Assembly (NCBI RefSeq): GCF_902825325.1
Contig: NZ_CADEAR010000001.1
Coordinates: 248,001 to 312,000, forward strand
Reading direction: 5' to 3'
DNA from: Brucella tritici
GTDB taxonomy: Bacteria > Pseudomonadota > Alphaproteobacteria > Rhizobiales > Rhizobiaceae
Length of the DNA: 64,000 nt
Both the position numbers and the translations under genes were made by a program. The notes under the pieces were generated by a model that saw only the letters and a program-made list of their open reading frames with translations, was not told the DNA's origin and made no database searches. This document shows positions 7,785 to 18,856 of this stretch, piece after piece. Every line of letters starts with the position of its first letter. The stretch's first letter is position 1.

Positions 7785-8510
7785 TCAGCCGCAGCAGCTG
7801 TGCCTGGAAGCCTGCGATTCATATTCATCGTGCCGCTTGACGAAATGCATCGTGCTATTTTCATTGCGGCCCTTCGGCGCGCGATCGAGGATCATCAGCG
7901 TACTGACCCATTCTTCAATGCCGCGCGCATAGCTGGAATAGGTATGATAGATCGCGCCGTTTTCATCCTTGTAAAAAGCGCTCATGCCGTGCAGTTCATC
8001 GAAAGCATCTTCGGCCGCCAGCTTTTCGAAGTTGTAGAAAACGCGATTATTCTCGAGCTCATCCTTTGTAAAGGAGACGTGATAATCAAAATTGAAATCG
8101 CTGCCTTCCGACGAAACCCACGGGAAATGCCAGCCCATCCGATTCTTGTAAGCTTCCAGCTTTGCCAGCGGTCCGCGCGAAACGGCGGCGAGCGTGACGT
8201 CGTGATTGTTGAGATGTGTCACGGCGCCATCAAGATTATCGGCCAGGAACGAACATCCTGTGCAACCTTGATCCCAGTCGGGTCCGAACATGAAATGATA
8301 GATCAGCAACTGGCTGCGCCCCTCGAACAGGTCAGAAAGTGTTTTCCGTCCCGAAGGCGTATCGAATGTATAGTCCTTATCAACCTTTACCCACGGCAGA
8401 GCCTGCCGCTCACGATTGACCTTGTCGCGCAAATGGGTGGCTTCTTTCTCGCTTGCCAGAAGCGCGCGCCGCGCCTCAAGCCAAACTTCTCGGGATACGA
8501 CCTTGTTCAT
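7785..8510 (-). CDS. DUF899 (thioredoxin-like) family protein
   Basis: The 241-residue product matches the DUF899 family, which has a thioredoxin-like fold. It shows an N-terminal REVWLEARRALLASEKEATH segment, the PWVKVDKDYTFDT motif, and FMFGPDWDQGCTGCSFLAD with a CxxC pair at the expected redox site. The C-terminus ends in a short SCCG tail. The biochemical function is not established; a redox or detoxification role is inferred from the fold and from pairing with a VOC protein. It is the first gene of the operon divergent from a MarR regulator. Confidence 0.85.
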   Translation of the reverse strand: MNKVVSREVWLEARRALLASEKEATHLRDKVNRERQALPWVKVDKDYTFDTPSGRKTLSDLFEGRSQLLIYHFMFGPDWDQGCTGCSFLADNLDGAVTHLNNHDVTLAAVSRGPLAKLEAYKNRMGWHFPWVSSEGSDFNFDYHVSFTKDELENNRVFYNFEKLAAEDAFDELHGMSAFYKDENGAIYHTYSSYARGIEEWVSTLMILDRAPKGRNENSTMHFVKRHDEYESQASRHSCCG

Positions 8511-8552
8511 GGTGCAAGCCCTCCTCCGGCTTTTGCTCCCTGTCTATGCCCA

Positions 8553-8594
8553 GATATCAATGTTCCCGCTTGACGATTTACATTGATATCAATA
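8553..8594. promoter_or_regulatory. Candidate MarR operators and promoter between DUF899 and marR genes
   Basis: The 12-bp perfect palindrome ATTGATATCAAT lies at 8583-8594. The 9-mer GATATCAAT occurs both there and at 8553-8561, 33 bp apart, about three helical turns. In addition GATATCAATGT (8553-8563) is the exact inverse of ACATTGATATC (8580-8590). A promoter-like TTGACG (8570-8575), 17-bp spacer and TATTAA (8593-8598) points at the marR gene, so the palindrome covers its spacer and -10 region. This fits MarR repression of both divergent units. Confidence 0.65.
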
Positions 8595-8604
8595 TTAATA
8601 AGTC

Positions 8605-9057
8605 ATGTCAAATAGCCACGATGTACCTTTTGAAACAACACTTCTGGTTCGTGATACCTGCCTTTGTTTGCATGTTCAGCGCGCCGCACGCGCCCTCGCC
8701 CGCCGCTTTGACGACGCTCTGCGTCCAGTCGGGATGACCAATGGCCAATTCTCGCTGATGATGTCCCTTAATCGCCCGGCACCACCACCGATGAAACCGG
8801 TTTCGGAGCTTCTAGCCATGGATCAAACCACTTTGACGGCAGCCTTGAAACCATTGCAGCGGCAGGGTTGGGTGGAGATCATTGTCAACCCGAATGACAG
8901 GCGCGAACGTTTACTGCAGCTCACACACGCGGGAAAAGCAGCTCTTGCTGCAGCTGTGCCTATATGGAAGGCTATCCATGCGGATATCGAGAAACAGCTT
9001 ATAAGCGGCAATGGCGATGAAGTCCGCCGCGACTTACTGGTTCTGTCATCTATCTAA
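8605..9057 (+). CDS. MarR-family transcriptional regulator
   Basis: The 150-residue protein has the MarR winged-HTH fold. A helical dimerisation region (residues 10-35) leads to the HTH (about 60-85, with VSELLAMDQTTLTAALKPLQRQGW) and a beta wing, NPNDRRERLLQLTHAG. MarR dimers usually repress a divergent detoxification operon until a small phenolic or oxidant binds. Here the divergent unit is DUF899-VOC. The predicted -10 box ends 6 bp before the ATG and there is no ribosome site, so the mRNA may be leaderless. The effector cannot be inferred. Confidence 0.88.
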   Translation: MSNSHDVPFETTLLVRDTCLCLHVQRAARALARRFDDALRPVGMTNGQFSLMMSLNRPAPPPMKPVSELLAMDQTTLTAALKPLQRQGWVEIIVNPNDRRERLLQLTHAGKAALAAAVPIWKAIHADIEKQLISGNGDEVRRDLLVLSSI

Positions 9058-9061
9058 TGAC

Positions 9062-9088
9062 AGAAGGGGCGCTCATCGCGCCCCTTCT
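9062..9088. terminator. Bidirectional terminator-like hairpin
   Basis: A perfect 11-bp stem pairs AGAAGGGGCGC (9062-9072) with GCGCCCCTTCT (9078-9088) around a TCATC loop. It lies between the convergent marR and aspartate decarboxylase genes and probably ends both transcripts. Confidence 0.75.
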
Positions 9089-9094
9089 AGCAAC

Positions 9095-10702
<1,608 letters not shown>

Positions 10703-10709
10703 CTAATCC

Positions 10710-12401
10710 TCAGGAAAAAGCGACCACCAACGGCCCAAGCAATGTCAAAAAGACATTGGCAAGCGCGTAGGTGATAGCGAACGGGGTGGTAGGAATGGAA
10801 TTACCTGCCTTGTCCAGCACTTCGCCGAAGGCTGGATTAGCGCTGCGAGAACCGGAAAGTGCCCCTGCGAACACAGCCACATTGTCGTATTTCAGCACGT
10901 AACGGCCAAAGAACATCGTGATGATCAGCGGCAGAATGGTAACGACAACACCAATCAGGAAGATGGTGAGGCCACTGCTGACAATTGTTTGCACGGCCTG
11001 CAGGCCAGACTGGAGTCCGACAACCGCCACAAAACCGGCAAGCCCCAGATCACGCAACAAAGTGGAAGCACCTGTCGGCATATTGCCGATGGTCATATTT
11101 CTGCTGCGATACCAGCCAAAGAGCAGACCCGACAAAAGCGCACCGCCACCGCTGCCGAGCGTCAGAGGTATCGAGCCGATACGTACGACCGCCAAACCGA
11201 TCAGCAGGCCAAAAGCAATACCTAGACCGTGAAACACGAAATCGGTCTTGTCACTCGGAACAATCACCGGACCAATGGACTTTGCAGCACGCTGCAAATC
11301 CTGATCAGTGCCGTAGAGTGAAACGACATCACCCGCATTGATGACGGTATCCGGCTGCAATGGCAAAGGTTTGTCGGCCCGTTTGACGCCAATGACATAG
11401 ACGCCGTGGCGCAGTTCAGAGCTTATATTCTCTTTGATTGCAGCGACGGTCTTGCCAACATAATCCAGTGAGGTGATCGTCACATCGCGGATTTGTACAA
11501 CGACATCCATGCCCTCGGAGGATTGTAACTCGGTCCCGATCTTGTTGCCGAAAGCGACAACTCCAGTGCGTCGGCCTGCCACTAGGACGATGTCATCCCT
11601 TTCCAGTTTAAGATTGGGTGAAAGGCCGATGATCTTGCCAGTACGTTTGACACGTTCAATGGTTATAGCATCTTCAACCGAGGTTAGAGCCTCGATCTGG
11701 GCCACAGTCTGTCCGGCTGCTTGCTCTACCTTGTAAATGCGTCCCACAAGATCAGGAGCAGCCTCGCTTTCTCCCTGCCCCAAAATTCTTATGCCCGCCA
11801 ACAGTTCGGCTTCCGCCTTTATGGCGTCGTCACGGATACTTCGCCCCATGAATTTCGGCAGCAGATTGACGCAAACAATAATCGCGCCGAACGAACCAAA
11901 AATATAGGTAACAGCGTATCCGACAGCTACATTCGCCTGCAATCGCTGCACCTCATCGGCAGCAAGGCCCAGCTTCGAAATCGCCGAGCTTGCCGTTCCG
12001 ATGATTGCTGATTGGGTTAGCCCACCGGCGGCGATACCCGCAGCAAGACCTTTATCCAAACCAAATATACGCGCCATGATCACGACTGTCGCCAAACCGC
12101 TGATGGCAAGCACTGCAGCCATCGCGATCTCGCGCAGAGATTGCCGTCCGAGTGAACGGAAGAATTGCGGACCGCTTTCGAAACCGACCGCATAAATAAA
12201 AAGGGCGAAGAGCAGAGCCTTCACCCCATTATCGATTTGAACGCCTACTTGGCTGATTATCACCGCGACAAGCAGTGATCCAGCAACCCCTCCTAATTGG
12301 AACTTGCCGAAATGTATCTTGCCGATGGCATACCCACCGGCCAACGAGAGGAATAATGCTATTTCTGGTGCCTGCTGAAATATTGCCTGAAGCCAATGCA
12401 T
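10710..12401 (-). CDS. aspT: Aspartate/alanine antiporter AspT
   Basis: The 563-residue membrane protein has the AAEx (aspartate:alanine exchanger) layout. Two blocks of hydrophobic helices (about residues 10-175 and 370-560) flank a cytoplasmic region with two RCK_C/TrkA_C-like domains (about 200-360, with KLERDDIVLVAGRR and VINAGDVVSLYGTD). The GSRSANPAFGEVLDKAGN motif near the C-terminus is typical. The ATG at 12401 follows GGAGGGA; a TTG four codons upstream is unlikely. It exchanges external aspartate for the alanine made by the next gene, so the pair is electrogenic and proton-consuming. Confidence 0.92.
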   Translation of the reverse strand: MHWLQAIFQQAPEIALFLSLAGGYAIGKIHFGKFQLGGVAGSLLVAVIISQVGVQIDNGVKALLFALFIYAVGFESGPQFFRSLGRQSLREIAMAAVLAISGLATVVIMARIFGLDKGLAAGIAAGGLTQSAIIGTASSAISKLGLAADEVQRLQANVAVGYAVTYIFGSFGAIIVCVNLLPKFMGRSIRDDAIKAEAELLAGIRILGQGESEAAPDLVGRIYKVEQAAGQTVAQIEALTSVEDAITIERVKRTGKIIGLSPNLKLERDDIVLVAGRRTGVVAFGNKIGTELQSSEGMDVVVQIRDVTITSLDYVGKTVAAIKENISSELRHGVYVIGVKRADKPLPLQPDTVINAGDVVSLYGTDQDLQRAAKSIGPVIVPSDKTDFVFHGLGIAFGLLIGLAVVRIGSIPLTLGSGGGALLSGLLFGWYRSRNMTIGNMPTGASTLLRDLGLAGFVAVVGLQSGLQAVQTIVSSGLTIFLIGVVVTILPLIITMFFGRYVLKYDNVAVFAGALSGSRSANPAFGEVLDKAGNSIPTTPFAITYALANVFLTLLGPLVVAFS

Positions 12402-12718
12402 CCGTCCCTCCAAGCTCCGATAACAACCTAGGATTACTTAGCGCGCAAACAGCAAAGACAAGAGGTAAACAATATAAAATTGGGGAATAATTTACGACAA
12501 TCCTAACATAATTAAAAAGTTGAAATCGCTGTCTGGAACTGTTCTATTTCGAAACACAAGAAACGTCTTCACGACGATCTGTGATAAAAACTTGAAGGTG
12601 ATTAATATTGAAACGGATGGCCTGGCTACACGAGATGCGGACATAAACTGTGTCAGATACCCCTGTTCAAGACGGACGGGCTGGCTAAATATTGTAGAAT
12701 GAACGCAGGCTGAAGATA
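12402..12718. other. Intergenic region between aspT and ndh
   Basis: This AT-rich 317-bp gap holds the divergent promoters. No gene is supported. A 16-bp imperfect direct repeat, ACGGATGGCCTGGCTA at 12613-12628 and ACGGACGGGCTGGCTA at 12672-12687 (14 of 16 identical), is 59 bp apart and could be a regulator site for ndh. I cannot assign a -35/-10 pair with confidence. Confidence 0.35.
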
Positions 12719-13987
12719 ATGAACAAAGAGCGTGTACCCCATATCGTCGTCGTAGGTGCTGGTTTTGGCGGATTGCAACTGATCCATGACCTTAGAAGCG
12801 TTGATGTGCGGATCACACTGATAGATCAGCGTAATCATCACCTGTTCCAGCCGCTCCTATATCAAGTTGCAACCACCATCCTCGCCACCTCGGAAATTGC
12901 ATGGCCGATCCGGCATCTGTTCAAGGATCGCAAGGAGGTGACCACGCTATTGGGCACAGTCACCGATGTTGACACCGAGCACCGTCGGGTATTGCTCGAA
13001 AACGGCACCGAAATCTCGTACGACATGCTCGTACTCGCCACCGGAGCACGGCACGCCTATTTCGGCAACGATCAATGGGAAGCGTTGGCCCCCGGACTGA
13101 AGGCGCTTGAGGACGCAACCACCATTCGCCGTCGCCTGCTCCTAGCCTTCGAGCGTGCCGAACGCGAGACAGACGAAGCAAAACGGCAGGCGCTGCTGAC
13201 ATTCGCCATCGTAGGTGGTGGGCCGACCGGTGTAGAGCTTGCAGGCATTATCGCGGAACTGGCCAAGCAAACCATATGGCCGGAGTTTCGCAATATAGAC
13301 ACCCGGCAGACACGCGTAATGCTGCTGGAAGCAGGTCCACGCATTCTGGCGGCTTTTCCAGAAGATCTATCCGATTATGCGCTGAAAGCACTTGAAAAAC
13401 TGGGTGTCGAAGTGCGGCTCGGAATTCCGGTCAAGGATATTACAGCCGAAGGCGTAACTGTTGGCGAAGAGTTCATTCCCTGCCATACGGCAATCTGGGC
13501 GGCAGGCGTTGCCGCCTCTCCTGCTGCAACATGGCTGAACGCTGAGAGTGACCGCGCGGGACGTGTGAAAGTTCTCTCTAACCTAAATGTGCCCGGCCAT
13601 GAGGATATTTTCGTCATCGGCGATACAGCATGGGTCGAAGGACCGGACGGCAAGCCGATTCCAGGCATAGCACCCGCTGCCAAACAGCAAGGTGCCTATG
13701 TCGCCAAGGTCATTAAAAGCCGCATTGAAGGAAAAACACCACCGATGCCATTCCGTTATAAGCATCAGGGCAACCTTGCGACCATCGGCAGAGGCGCCGC
13801 TGTCGTAGATATGGGGCGCTTCAAACTCAAGGGGATCATCGCCTGGTGGTTCTGGGGCATCGCGCACATCTTCTTTCTGATCGGAACAAGAAGCCGTGCG
13901 GCTGTCGCCTGGAGCTGGCTGTGGACTTATATCTCCGGCCAGCATAGCGCCCGGTTGATAACACAGGGAAAGCCTGTCGAGCGCTAA
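12719..13987 (+). CDS. ndh: Type II NADH dehydrogenase (NDH-2)
   Basis: The 422-residue flavoprotein has two dinucleotide-binding folds: FAD at the N-terminus (VVVGAGFGGL, about residues 9-18) and NADH in the middle (FAIVGGGPTGVELAG, about 163-177). A second FAD contact, DIFVIGDTAW, and the quinone-side AAKQQGAYVAK motif follow. The C-terminal hydrophobic stretch (GIIAWWFWGIAHIFFLIG) probably attaches it to the inner membrane. NDH-2 passes electrons from NADH to quinone without pumping protons. It is a single gene ending at a strong terminator. Other pyridine nucleotide-disulfide oxidoreductases are possible but less likely. Confidence 0.9.
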   Translation: MNKERVPHIVVVGAGFGGLQLIHDLRSVDVRITLIDQRNHHLFQPLLYQVATTILATSEIAWPIRHLFKDRKEVTTLLGTVTDVDTEHRRVLLENGTEISYDMLVLATGARHAYFGNDQWEALAPGLKALEDATTIRRRLLLAFERAERETDEAKRQALLTFAIVGGGPTGVELAGIIAELAKQTIWPEFRNIDTRQTRVMLLEAGPRILAAFPEDLSDYALKALEKLGVEVRLGIPVKDITAEGVTVGEEFIPCHTAIWAAGVAASPAATWLNAESDRAGRVKVLSNLNVPGHEDIFVIGDTAWVEGPDGKPIPGIAPAAKQQGAYVAKVIKSRIEGKTPPMPFRYKHQGNLATIGRGAAVVDMGRFKLKGIIAWWFWGIAHIFFLIGTRSRAAVAWSWLWTYISGQHSARLITQGKPVER

Positions 13988-13994
13988 ACGCAAG

Positions 13995-14016
13995 ACGGCC
14001 CGCCAGAGCGGGCCGT
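13995..14016. terminator. Bidirectional terminator between ndh and dctA
   Basis: A perfect 9-bp GC-rich stem pairs ACGGCCCGC (13995-14003) with GCGGGCCGT (14008-14016) around a CAGA loop. A TTTT run follows on the plus strand. It separates convergent genes. Confidence 0.8.
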
Positions 14017-14038
14017 TGCATTTTCTGTCCGATAAACT

Positions 14039-15373
14039 CTATTCAGCCGGCTCAAGCTGCGGAACAAGGTCTGTGATAACTGGCGTTCCGTTCATCGCCG
14101 CGGCGAGCTTGTCCGCATCGAGTTCGTTTTCCCAACGCGCCACGACGATTGTTGCCACCGCATTGCCAACGAGATTGGTCAGCGCACGGCATTCCGACAT
14201 GAAGCGGTCAATACCGAGGATCAGGGCCATGCCTGCGACTGGAACGGCTGGAACGACAGACAGCGTAGCAGCAAGCGTGATGAAACCGGCACCGGTAATA
14301 CCTGCAGCACCCTTGGAGCTTAGCATCGCCACCAGCAGAAGCAGAATCTGGTCGCTCAGCGACAGTGGAATATCCGTCGCCTGCGCGATGAAGAGGGCTG
14401 CTAGCGTCATATAGATATTTGTGCCGTCGAGGTTGAACGAATAACCGGTCGGGATGACCAGGCCGACAACAGAACGCTTGCAACCAGCCTTCTCCATCTT
14501 GTCCATCAGTGCAGGCAATGCTGCTTCTGAAGATGACGTACCCAGAACCAGAAGCAGTTCTTCCTTGATGTAGCGGATAAGTGCAAGGATCGAGAAGCCA
14601 TTGTAACGAGCAACCGCTCCCAGAACGACAAGCACGAACAGCAAGGACGTAAGATAGAATGTGCCGATCAGAAGCGCGAGATTGGCGATCGAACCGATGC
14701 CGTATTTACCGATTGTGAATGCCATGGCACCAAAAGCGCCGATTGGAGCGGCCTTCATGAGAATCGCAACCAGCTTGAAAACAGGTGCAGTCAGAACATG
14801 AAGAAAATCAGTGACAGGCTTCCCCTTGTCGCCGACGAGAGCCAGCGCGATACCGAACAGGACCGAGAAAAACAGTACTTGTAGAATGTCGCCTTCTGCG
14901 AATGCGCCGACAATCGTTGTCGGGATGATGTTGCTCAGAAAGCCGGTAATGGTTTGCTCATGTGCCTTGGCGGCGTAATTGGCAACAGCTTTCGGATCCA
15001 GCGAAGCCGGATCAATATGCATTCCAGCGCCCGGCTGCACGACGTTAGCCACGATGAGACCGATAATCAGGGCAAGTGTCGAGAAGGTCAGGAAGTAGAT
15101 CATCGCTTTACCGGCAACGCGACCGACCTTTTTCATATCGGTCATCCCGGCAATGCCTGTCGCAACGGTCAGGAAAATGACAGGTGCGATAATCATTTTC
15201 ACGAGCTTGATGAACGCATCCCCAAGTGGCTTTAGCTGCGTGCCAAGCTCGGGATAAAAATGGCCAAGCAGAATACCGGCAGCAATAGCTGCCAGTACCT
15301 GTACATAAAGATGCTTATAAAGTGGGATCCGACCGCGCGGCTCTGCCGCGGTGCCTGTCGATACTGCAATCAT
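14039..15373 (-). CDS. dctA: C4-dicarboxylate transporter DctA
   Basis: The 444-residue protein belongs to the dicarboxylate/amino acid:cation symporter family. It carries about eight hydrophobic segments, the serine-rich re-entrant loop [10 protein letters not shown], and the conserved [18 protein letters not shown] and [12 protein letters not shown] motifs. DctA imports succinate, fumarate and malate with cations across the inner membrane. Divergent dctBD, a sigma-54 promoter and two DctD-like sites upstream make the assignment firm and indicate induction by C4-dicarboxylates. Confidence 0.95.
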   Translation of the reverse strand: MIAVSTGTAAEPRGRIPLYKHLYVQVLAAIAAGILLGHFYPELGTQLKPLGDAFIKLVKMIIAPVIFLTVATGIAGMTDMKKVGRVAGKAMIYFLTFSTLALIIGLIVANVVQPGAGMHIDPASLDPKAVANYAAKAHEQTITGFLSNIIPTTIVGAFAEGDILQVLFFSVLFGIALALVGDKGKPVTDFLHVLTAPVFKLVAILMKAAPIGAFGAMAFTIGKYGIGSIANLALLIGTFYLTSLLFVLVVLGAVARYNGFSILALIRYIKEELLLVLGTSSSEAALPALMDKMEKAGCKRSVVGLVIPTGYSFNLDGTNIYMTLAALFIAQATDIPLSLSDQILLLLVAMLSSKGAAGITGAGFITLAATLSVVPAVPVAGMALILGIDRFMSECRALTNLVGNAVATIVVARWENELDADKLAAAMNGTPVITDLVPQLEPAE

Positions 15374-15469
15374 GATGTCCTCCGTTCGACCCAGCCCGGA
15401 ACCTGTCCGGCCTCCCGAGCCTTTCAGTCTGGAATTCCAGCGGTCTGAGCCGCTGCTGAACCTTTTGAT

Positions 15470-15485
15470 TGCAATGTCCGTGCCA
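15470..15485 (-). promoter_or_regulatory. Sigma-54 promoter of dctA
   Basis: Read on the minus strand the site is TGGCAC-GGACA-TTGCA, an excellent match to the -24/-12 consensus TGGCAC-N5-TTGC. It lies about 97 bp upstream of the dctA ATG. DctD, encoded on the other side, is a sigma-54 activator. Confidence 0.88.
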
Positions 15486-15559
15486 GTTCGATCAAATTCA
15501 TATAACTCATTGTTTTATATATATTTATTATAAACCTCATAATTCATACCTCAACGAAA

Positions 15560-15608
15560 GTGCGAATATCCGCACATTTTTATTTTCAATGTGTGTGAAA
15601 TAATGCAC
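15560..15608. promoter_or_regulatory. Two DctD upstream activator sites
   Basis: Site 1 at 15560-15575 is the inverted repeat GTGCG-N6-CGCAC. Site 2 at 15593-15608 is GTGTG-N6-TGCAC, the same layout with 8 of 10 arm bases conserved. The two are 33 bp apart, about three helical turns, and site 1 is 75 bp upstream of the sigma-54 -24 element. This mirrors the tandem DctD sites described for rhizobial dctA. Site 2 ends 10 bp before the dctB ATG, so DctD may also affect its own operon. Confidence 0.75.
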
Positions 15609-15618
15609 TATTGAAATA

Positions 15619-17475
15619 ATGAATTCGAACTCTTCGAAAGAGGGCATCACTGCCCAATCCGATACTTCCAACCGCCGCACATGGGCGTTGTTTGGGCTGT
15701 TTTGGGTTGTGGTTTTCGCTTTTGCTTTGTGGATTGTCGGCGATTTTGCGCGGAACAAAGCCATCCTGACAATGCGTGAGCAGACAAGGATCGATGCTAA
15801 TCTCAACATAGCATTACTGCGGGCAGTTCTCGATAAACAGCGCGCACTGCCTCTGGTCCTCTCAAAGGATAAGGCACTTGAAGCAGCGCTTCAGGACAAA
15901 ACGTCAGCGACAATCAATCCTTTGAACGAGAAGCTGGAGACGCTGGCGCAAGGCACGCAGGCTGCCGTCATTTATCTTGTGGGCATGGATGGCATTGCCA
16001 TTGCTGCAAGTAACTGGCGCGGACCAACAAGCTTCGTCGGCAACGACTACAAGTTCCGTCCCTATTTTCACGAGGCGCTGAAAAACGGAGATGCGGAGTA
16101 TTTCGCACTCGGCAATGTCAGCAATCGCCCCGGCCTTTACATATCCCGTCGTATTGATGGGCCGAACGGACCGCTGGGCGTGATTGTCGTCAAGCTGGAA
16201 TTCGACCGTCTGGAGAACGACTGGAACAATGCCGGACGACCGACATTCGTCACAGACGAGCGCAACATTGTTCTGATTACCAGCCTGTCGTCTTGGCGCT
16301 TCATGACCGTTGGTTCAATCGGTCAGGAACAACTCCAGTCCATCCGTGATAGCCTGCAGTTTGGTAACGCACCTCTCACCGCGCTGCCGCTAGCGGTTAA
16401 ATCAATCGGCGGCGGCGATGTTCTTCTGATCGACGCACTGCTACCGGGCAACGCCCGCAATACCGAGTTTCTAGCCATTCGTTCAACCGTGCCTTCCACT
16501 CCATGGCAAATGTACAGTCTCGCTCCAATCCGCCCGCAAATTACCGCGGCCATGCGTGAAGCGCGTCTGTTTACCTTTATTGTTCTGGCAACAATTGCCA
16601 CGGTTGCCGGACTTCTTTTGCGACGCAGGCAGAAAATCGCAGCACGCATTGCCGATGCCCAACGCAGACAAGCAGAGCTGGAAGAGCGCGTGGAGGAGCG
16701 CACCCGCGATCTCAGCTCGGCGCGTGACCGTCTGCAGGCCGAAATCAGTGACCATCGTCGCACCGAAACAATGCTGCAAGGCGTCCAGCAGGATCTTGTT
16801 CATGCCAACCGGCTTGCCATCATGGGCCAAGTTGCGGCTGGAGTAGCACATGAAATCAACCAGCCGGTTGCAACCATTCGAGCCTATGCTGATAATGCAA
16901 AAACCTTCATCGAACGGAAGCACCTCTCCGATGCAACCGAGAATCTCGATGAAATCGCGGCACTGACAGACCGTATCGGCACAATCACAGGTGACCTTAA
17001 AGCACTCGCCCGAAAGGGCCGCTCTCCTTCCGAGCCGACCTCGCTCAGCCAGGTCATTTCAGGCGCGCTGGTACTGTTACGAAGTCGGTTCTCCGGACGC
17101 ATGGATCAGCTTGATATCGCGCTGCCGCCGTCCGAACTGCACGTGATAGGCCAGTCCCTCCGCCTTGAACAGGTTTTCATAAACCTATTCCAGAATGCGC
17201 TGGAAGCTGTTGATTTAAAAGAAAATGACGGACGAATAGAAGTTCGTACACAGGTGAATGACGATAAGGTCATCATCACGGTCTCCGACAATGGACCCGG
17301 TATGCCACAGCATATTCGCGACAATCTGTTTTCGCCATTCAACACATCGAAAGAAAAAGGACTCGGCCTCGGTCTTGTGATCGTCAAGGAGATCATCACC
17401 GACTATGGCGGAACCATATCTGCCGAAAGCAGCGCCGCAGGTACATCTTTCCGCATTGAATTGAGAAAAGCATGA
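15619..17475 (+). CDS. dctB: C4-dicarboxylate sensor histidine kinase DctB
   Basis: The 618-residue sensor has a first membrane helix (about residues 21-41), a periplasmic double-Cache-type domain (about 45-310), and a second helix (about 318-334). A coiled-coil linker ([17 protein letters not shown]) follows, with a HisKA domain carrying the phospho-accepting H411 in [11 protein letters not shown]. The C-terminal ATPase domain shows [16 protein letters not shown] and GLGLGLVI boxes. It senses external C4-dicarboxylates and phosphorylates DctD. It overlaps dctD by 4 bp. No clear ribosome site precedes the ATG. Confidence 0.94.
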   Translation: MNSNSSKEGITAQSDTSNRRTWALFGLFWVVVFAFALWIVGDFARNKAILTMREQTRIDANLNIALLRAVLDKQRALPLVLSKDKALEAALQDKTSATINPLNEKLETLAQGTQAAVIYLVGMDGIAIAASNWRGPTSFVGNDYKFRPYFHEALKNGDAEYFALGNVSNRPGLYISRRIDGPNGPLGVIVVKLEFDRLENDWNNAGRPTFVTDERNIVLITSLSSWRFMTVGSIGQEQLQSIRDSLQFGNAPLTALPLAVKSIGGGDVLLIDALLPGNARNTEFLAIRSTVPSTPWQMYSLAPIRPQITAAMREARLFTFIVLATIATVAGLLLRRRQKIAARIADAQRRQAELEERVEERTRDLSSARDRLQAEISDHRRTETMLQGVQQDLVHANRLAIMGQVAAGVAHEINQPVATIRAYADNAKTFIERKHLSDATENLDEIAALTDRIGTITGDLKALARKGRSPSEPTSLSQVISGALVLLRSRFSGRMDQLDIALPPSELHVIGQSLRLEQVFINLFQNALEAVDLKENDGRIEVRTQVNDDKVIITVSDNGPGMPQHIRDNLFSPFNTSKEKGLGLGLVIVKEIITDYGGTISAESSAAGTSFRIELRKA

Positions 17476-18824
17476 TGGACAAGTCCCCTTCCGTTATTCT
17501 CGTCGACGATGACAAGGCGCTGCGCCGCGCCACCCGTCAAACGCTTGAACTTGCCGGTTTTGGAGTTGCCGACTTTCCAAATGCATTGGATGCCTTGAAC
17601 AACGTTACAACTGAGTATGACGGCATTGTCGTTACCGATATCCGTATGCCGCAGATCGATGGTCTCCAGTTCTTTGCGCGGATCAAGGCCATCGACCCTG
17701 ATTTGCCGGTAATCCTGATCACCGGTCATGGGGATATTCCGATGGCCGTACAGGCCATTCAGGATGGTGCCTATGATTTCATTGCTAAGCCATTTGCGGC
17801 CGACCGGCTCGTGCACAGCATCCGCCGCGCATTGGAAAAGCGCCAGTTGATCTTGGAAAACCGCGCCCTGCGTGAAGCCGCCGAGAATGTGGAGGGAGAT
17901 CTACCATTGATCGGCCGAACACCGGCGATAGAAAATCTGCGCCGAACCTTGCGCGATATCGCCGACACTGATGTCGATGTTCTCGTGGCTGGTGAAACCG
18001 GCAGTGGCAAGGAAGTCGTCGCACAATTGCTGCACAACTGGGGCTGCCGCCGCAAAGGCAATTTCGTGGCACTCAATTGTGGAGCCTTGCCCGAAACGGT
18101 GATTGAAAGTGAGCTGTTCGGTCATGAGGCCGGGGCCTTTACGGGTGCCCAGAAAAAGCGGCTCGGACGGATTGAACATGCAAGTGGTGGCACGCTGTTT
18201 CTCGATGAAATTGAAAGCATGCCCGCAGCGACACAGGTGAAGCTGCTGCGCGTCCTTGAGATGCGCGAAATCACACCACTCGGTACAAATGAGGTTCGCC
18301 CGGTCGACCTGCGGGTTGTAGCAGCAGCAAAGATAGACCTCGGCGACCCAACCCAAAGAGGCGATTTTCGTGAAGACCTCTATTACCGGCTGAATGTCGT
18401 CACGCTTTCCATCCCGCCGTTGAGAGAAAGGCGGGACGACATTCCGTTACTCTTCGCACATTTCCTGACGCGGGCGTCGAAACGCTTCAATCGCGATGTG
18501 CCGGCCATAGATGCAACCACGCACCGTTATCTTATGAGCCACAACTGGCCGGGAAATGTCCGCGAACTGGCGCATTTCGCCGACCGTGTGGCGCTTGGTG
18601 TTGCGAAACCGGCACATTCGCCGCAGCCAGCGATCAGTGATCAAGAGCCCCTCCCCAAAAGGCTCGAGCGCTACGAAGAAACGCTCATACGCGAAACGCT
18701 CGCCGCACATAATGGCAATGTTCAGGAAACAATTGAGGCGCTCGGTATTCCGCGAAAAACCTTTTACGATAAAATGCAGCGCCATGGCATCAATCGCGCG
18801 GACTACCGCGCCAATGATGATTGA
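17472..18824 (+). CDS. dctD: Sigma-54-dependent response regulator DctD
   Basis: The 450-residue NtrC-type activator has a receiver domain (about residues 5-125, phospho-acceptor D56 in VVTDIRMP) and an AAA+ domain (about 150-385). The AAA+ domain carries Walker A GETGSGKE, the sigma-54 contact loop GAFTGA and the GGTLFLDE Walker B region. A Fis-type HTH closes the protein ([17 protein letters not shown]). Phosphorylated DctD should bind the sites at 15560-15608 and activate dctA. It is coupled to dctB by an ATGA overlap. Confidence 0.95.
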   Translation: MMDKSPSVILVDDDKALRRATRQTLELAGFGVADFPNALDALNNVTTEYDGIVVTDIRMPQIDGLQFFARIKAIDPDLPVILITGHGDIPMAVQAIQDGAYDFIAKPFAADRLVHSIRRALEKRQLILENRALREAAENVEGDLPLIGRTPAIENLRRTLRDIADTDVDVLVAGETGSGKEVVAQLLHNWGCRRKGNFVALNCGALPETVIESELFGHEAGAFTGAQKKRLGRIEHASGGTLFLDEIESMPAATQVKLLRVLEMREITPLGTNEVRPVDLRVVAAAKIDLGDPTQRGDFREDLYYRLNVVTLSIPPLRERRDDIPLLFAHFLTRASKRFNRDVPAIDATTHRYLMSHNWPGNVRELAHFADRVALGVAKPAHSPQPAISDQEPLPKRLERYEETLIRETLAAHNGNVQETIEALGIPRKTFYDKMQRHGINRADYRANDD

Positions 18825-18856
18825 AGTTCATCTGCCATTTGTCTGGGAGGACCACG

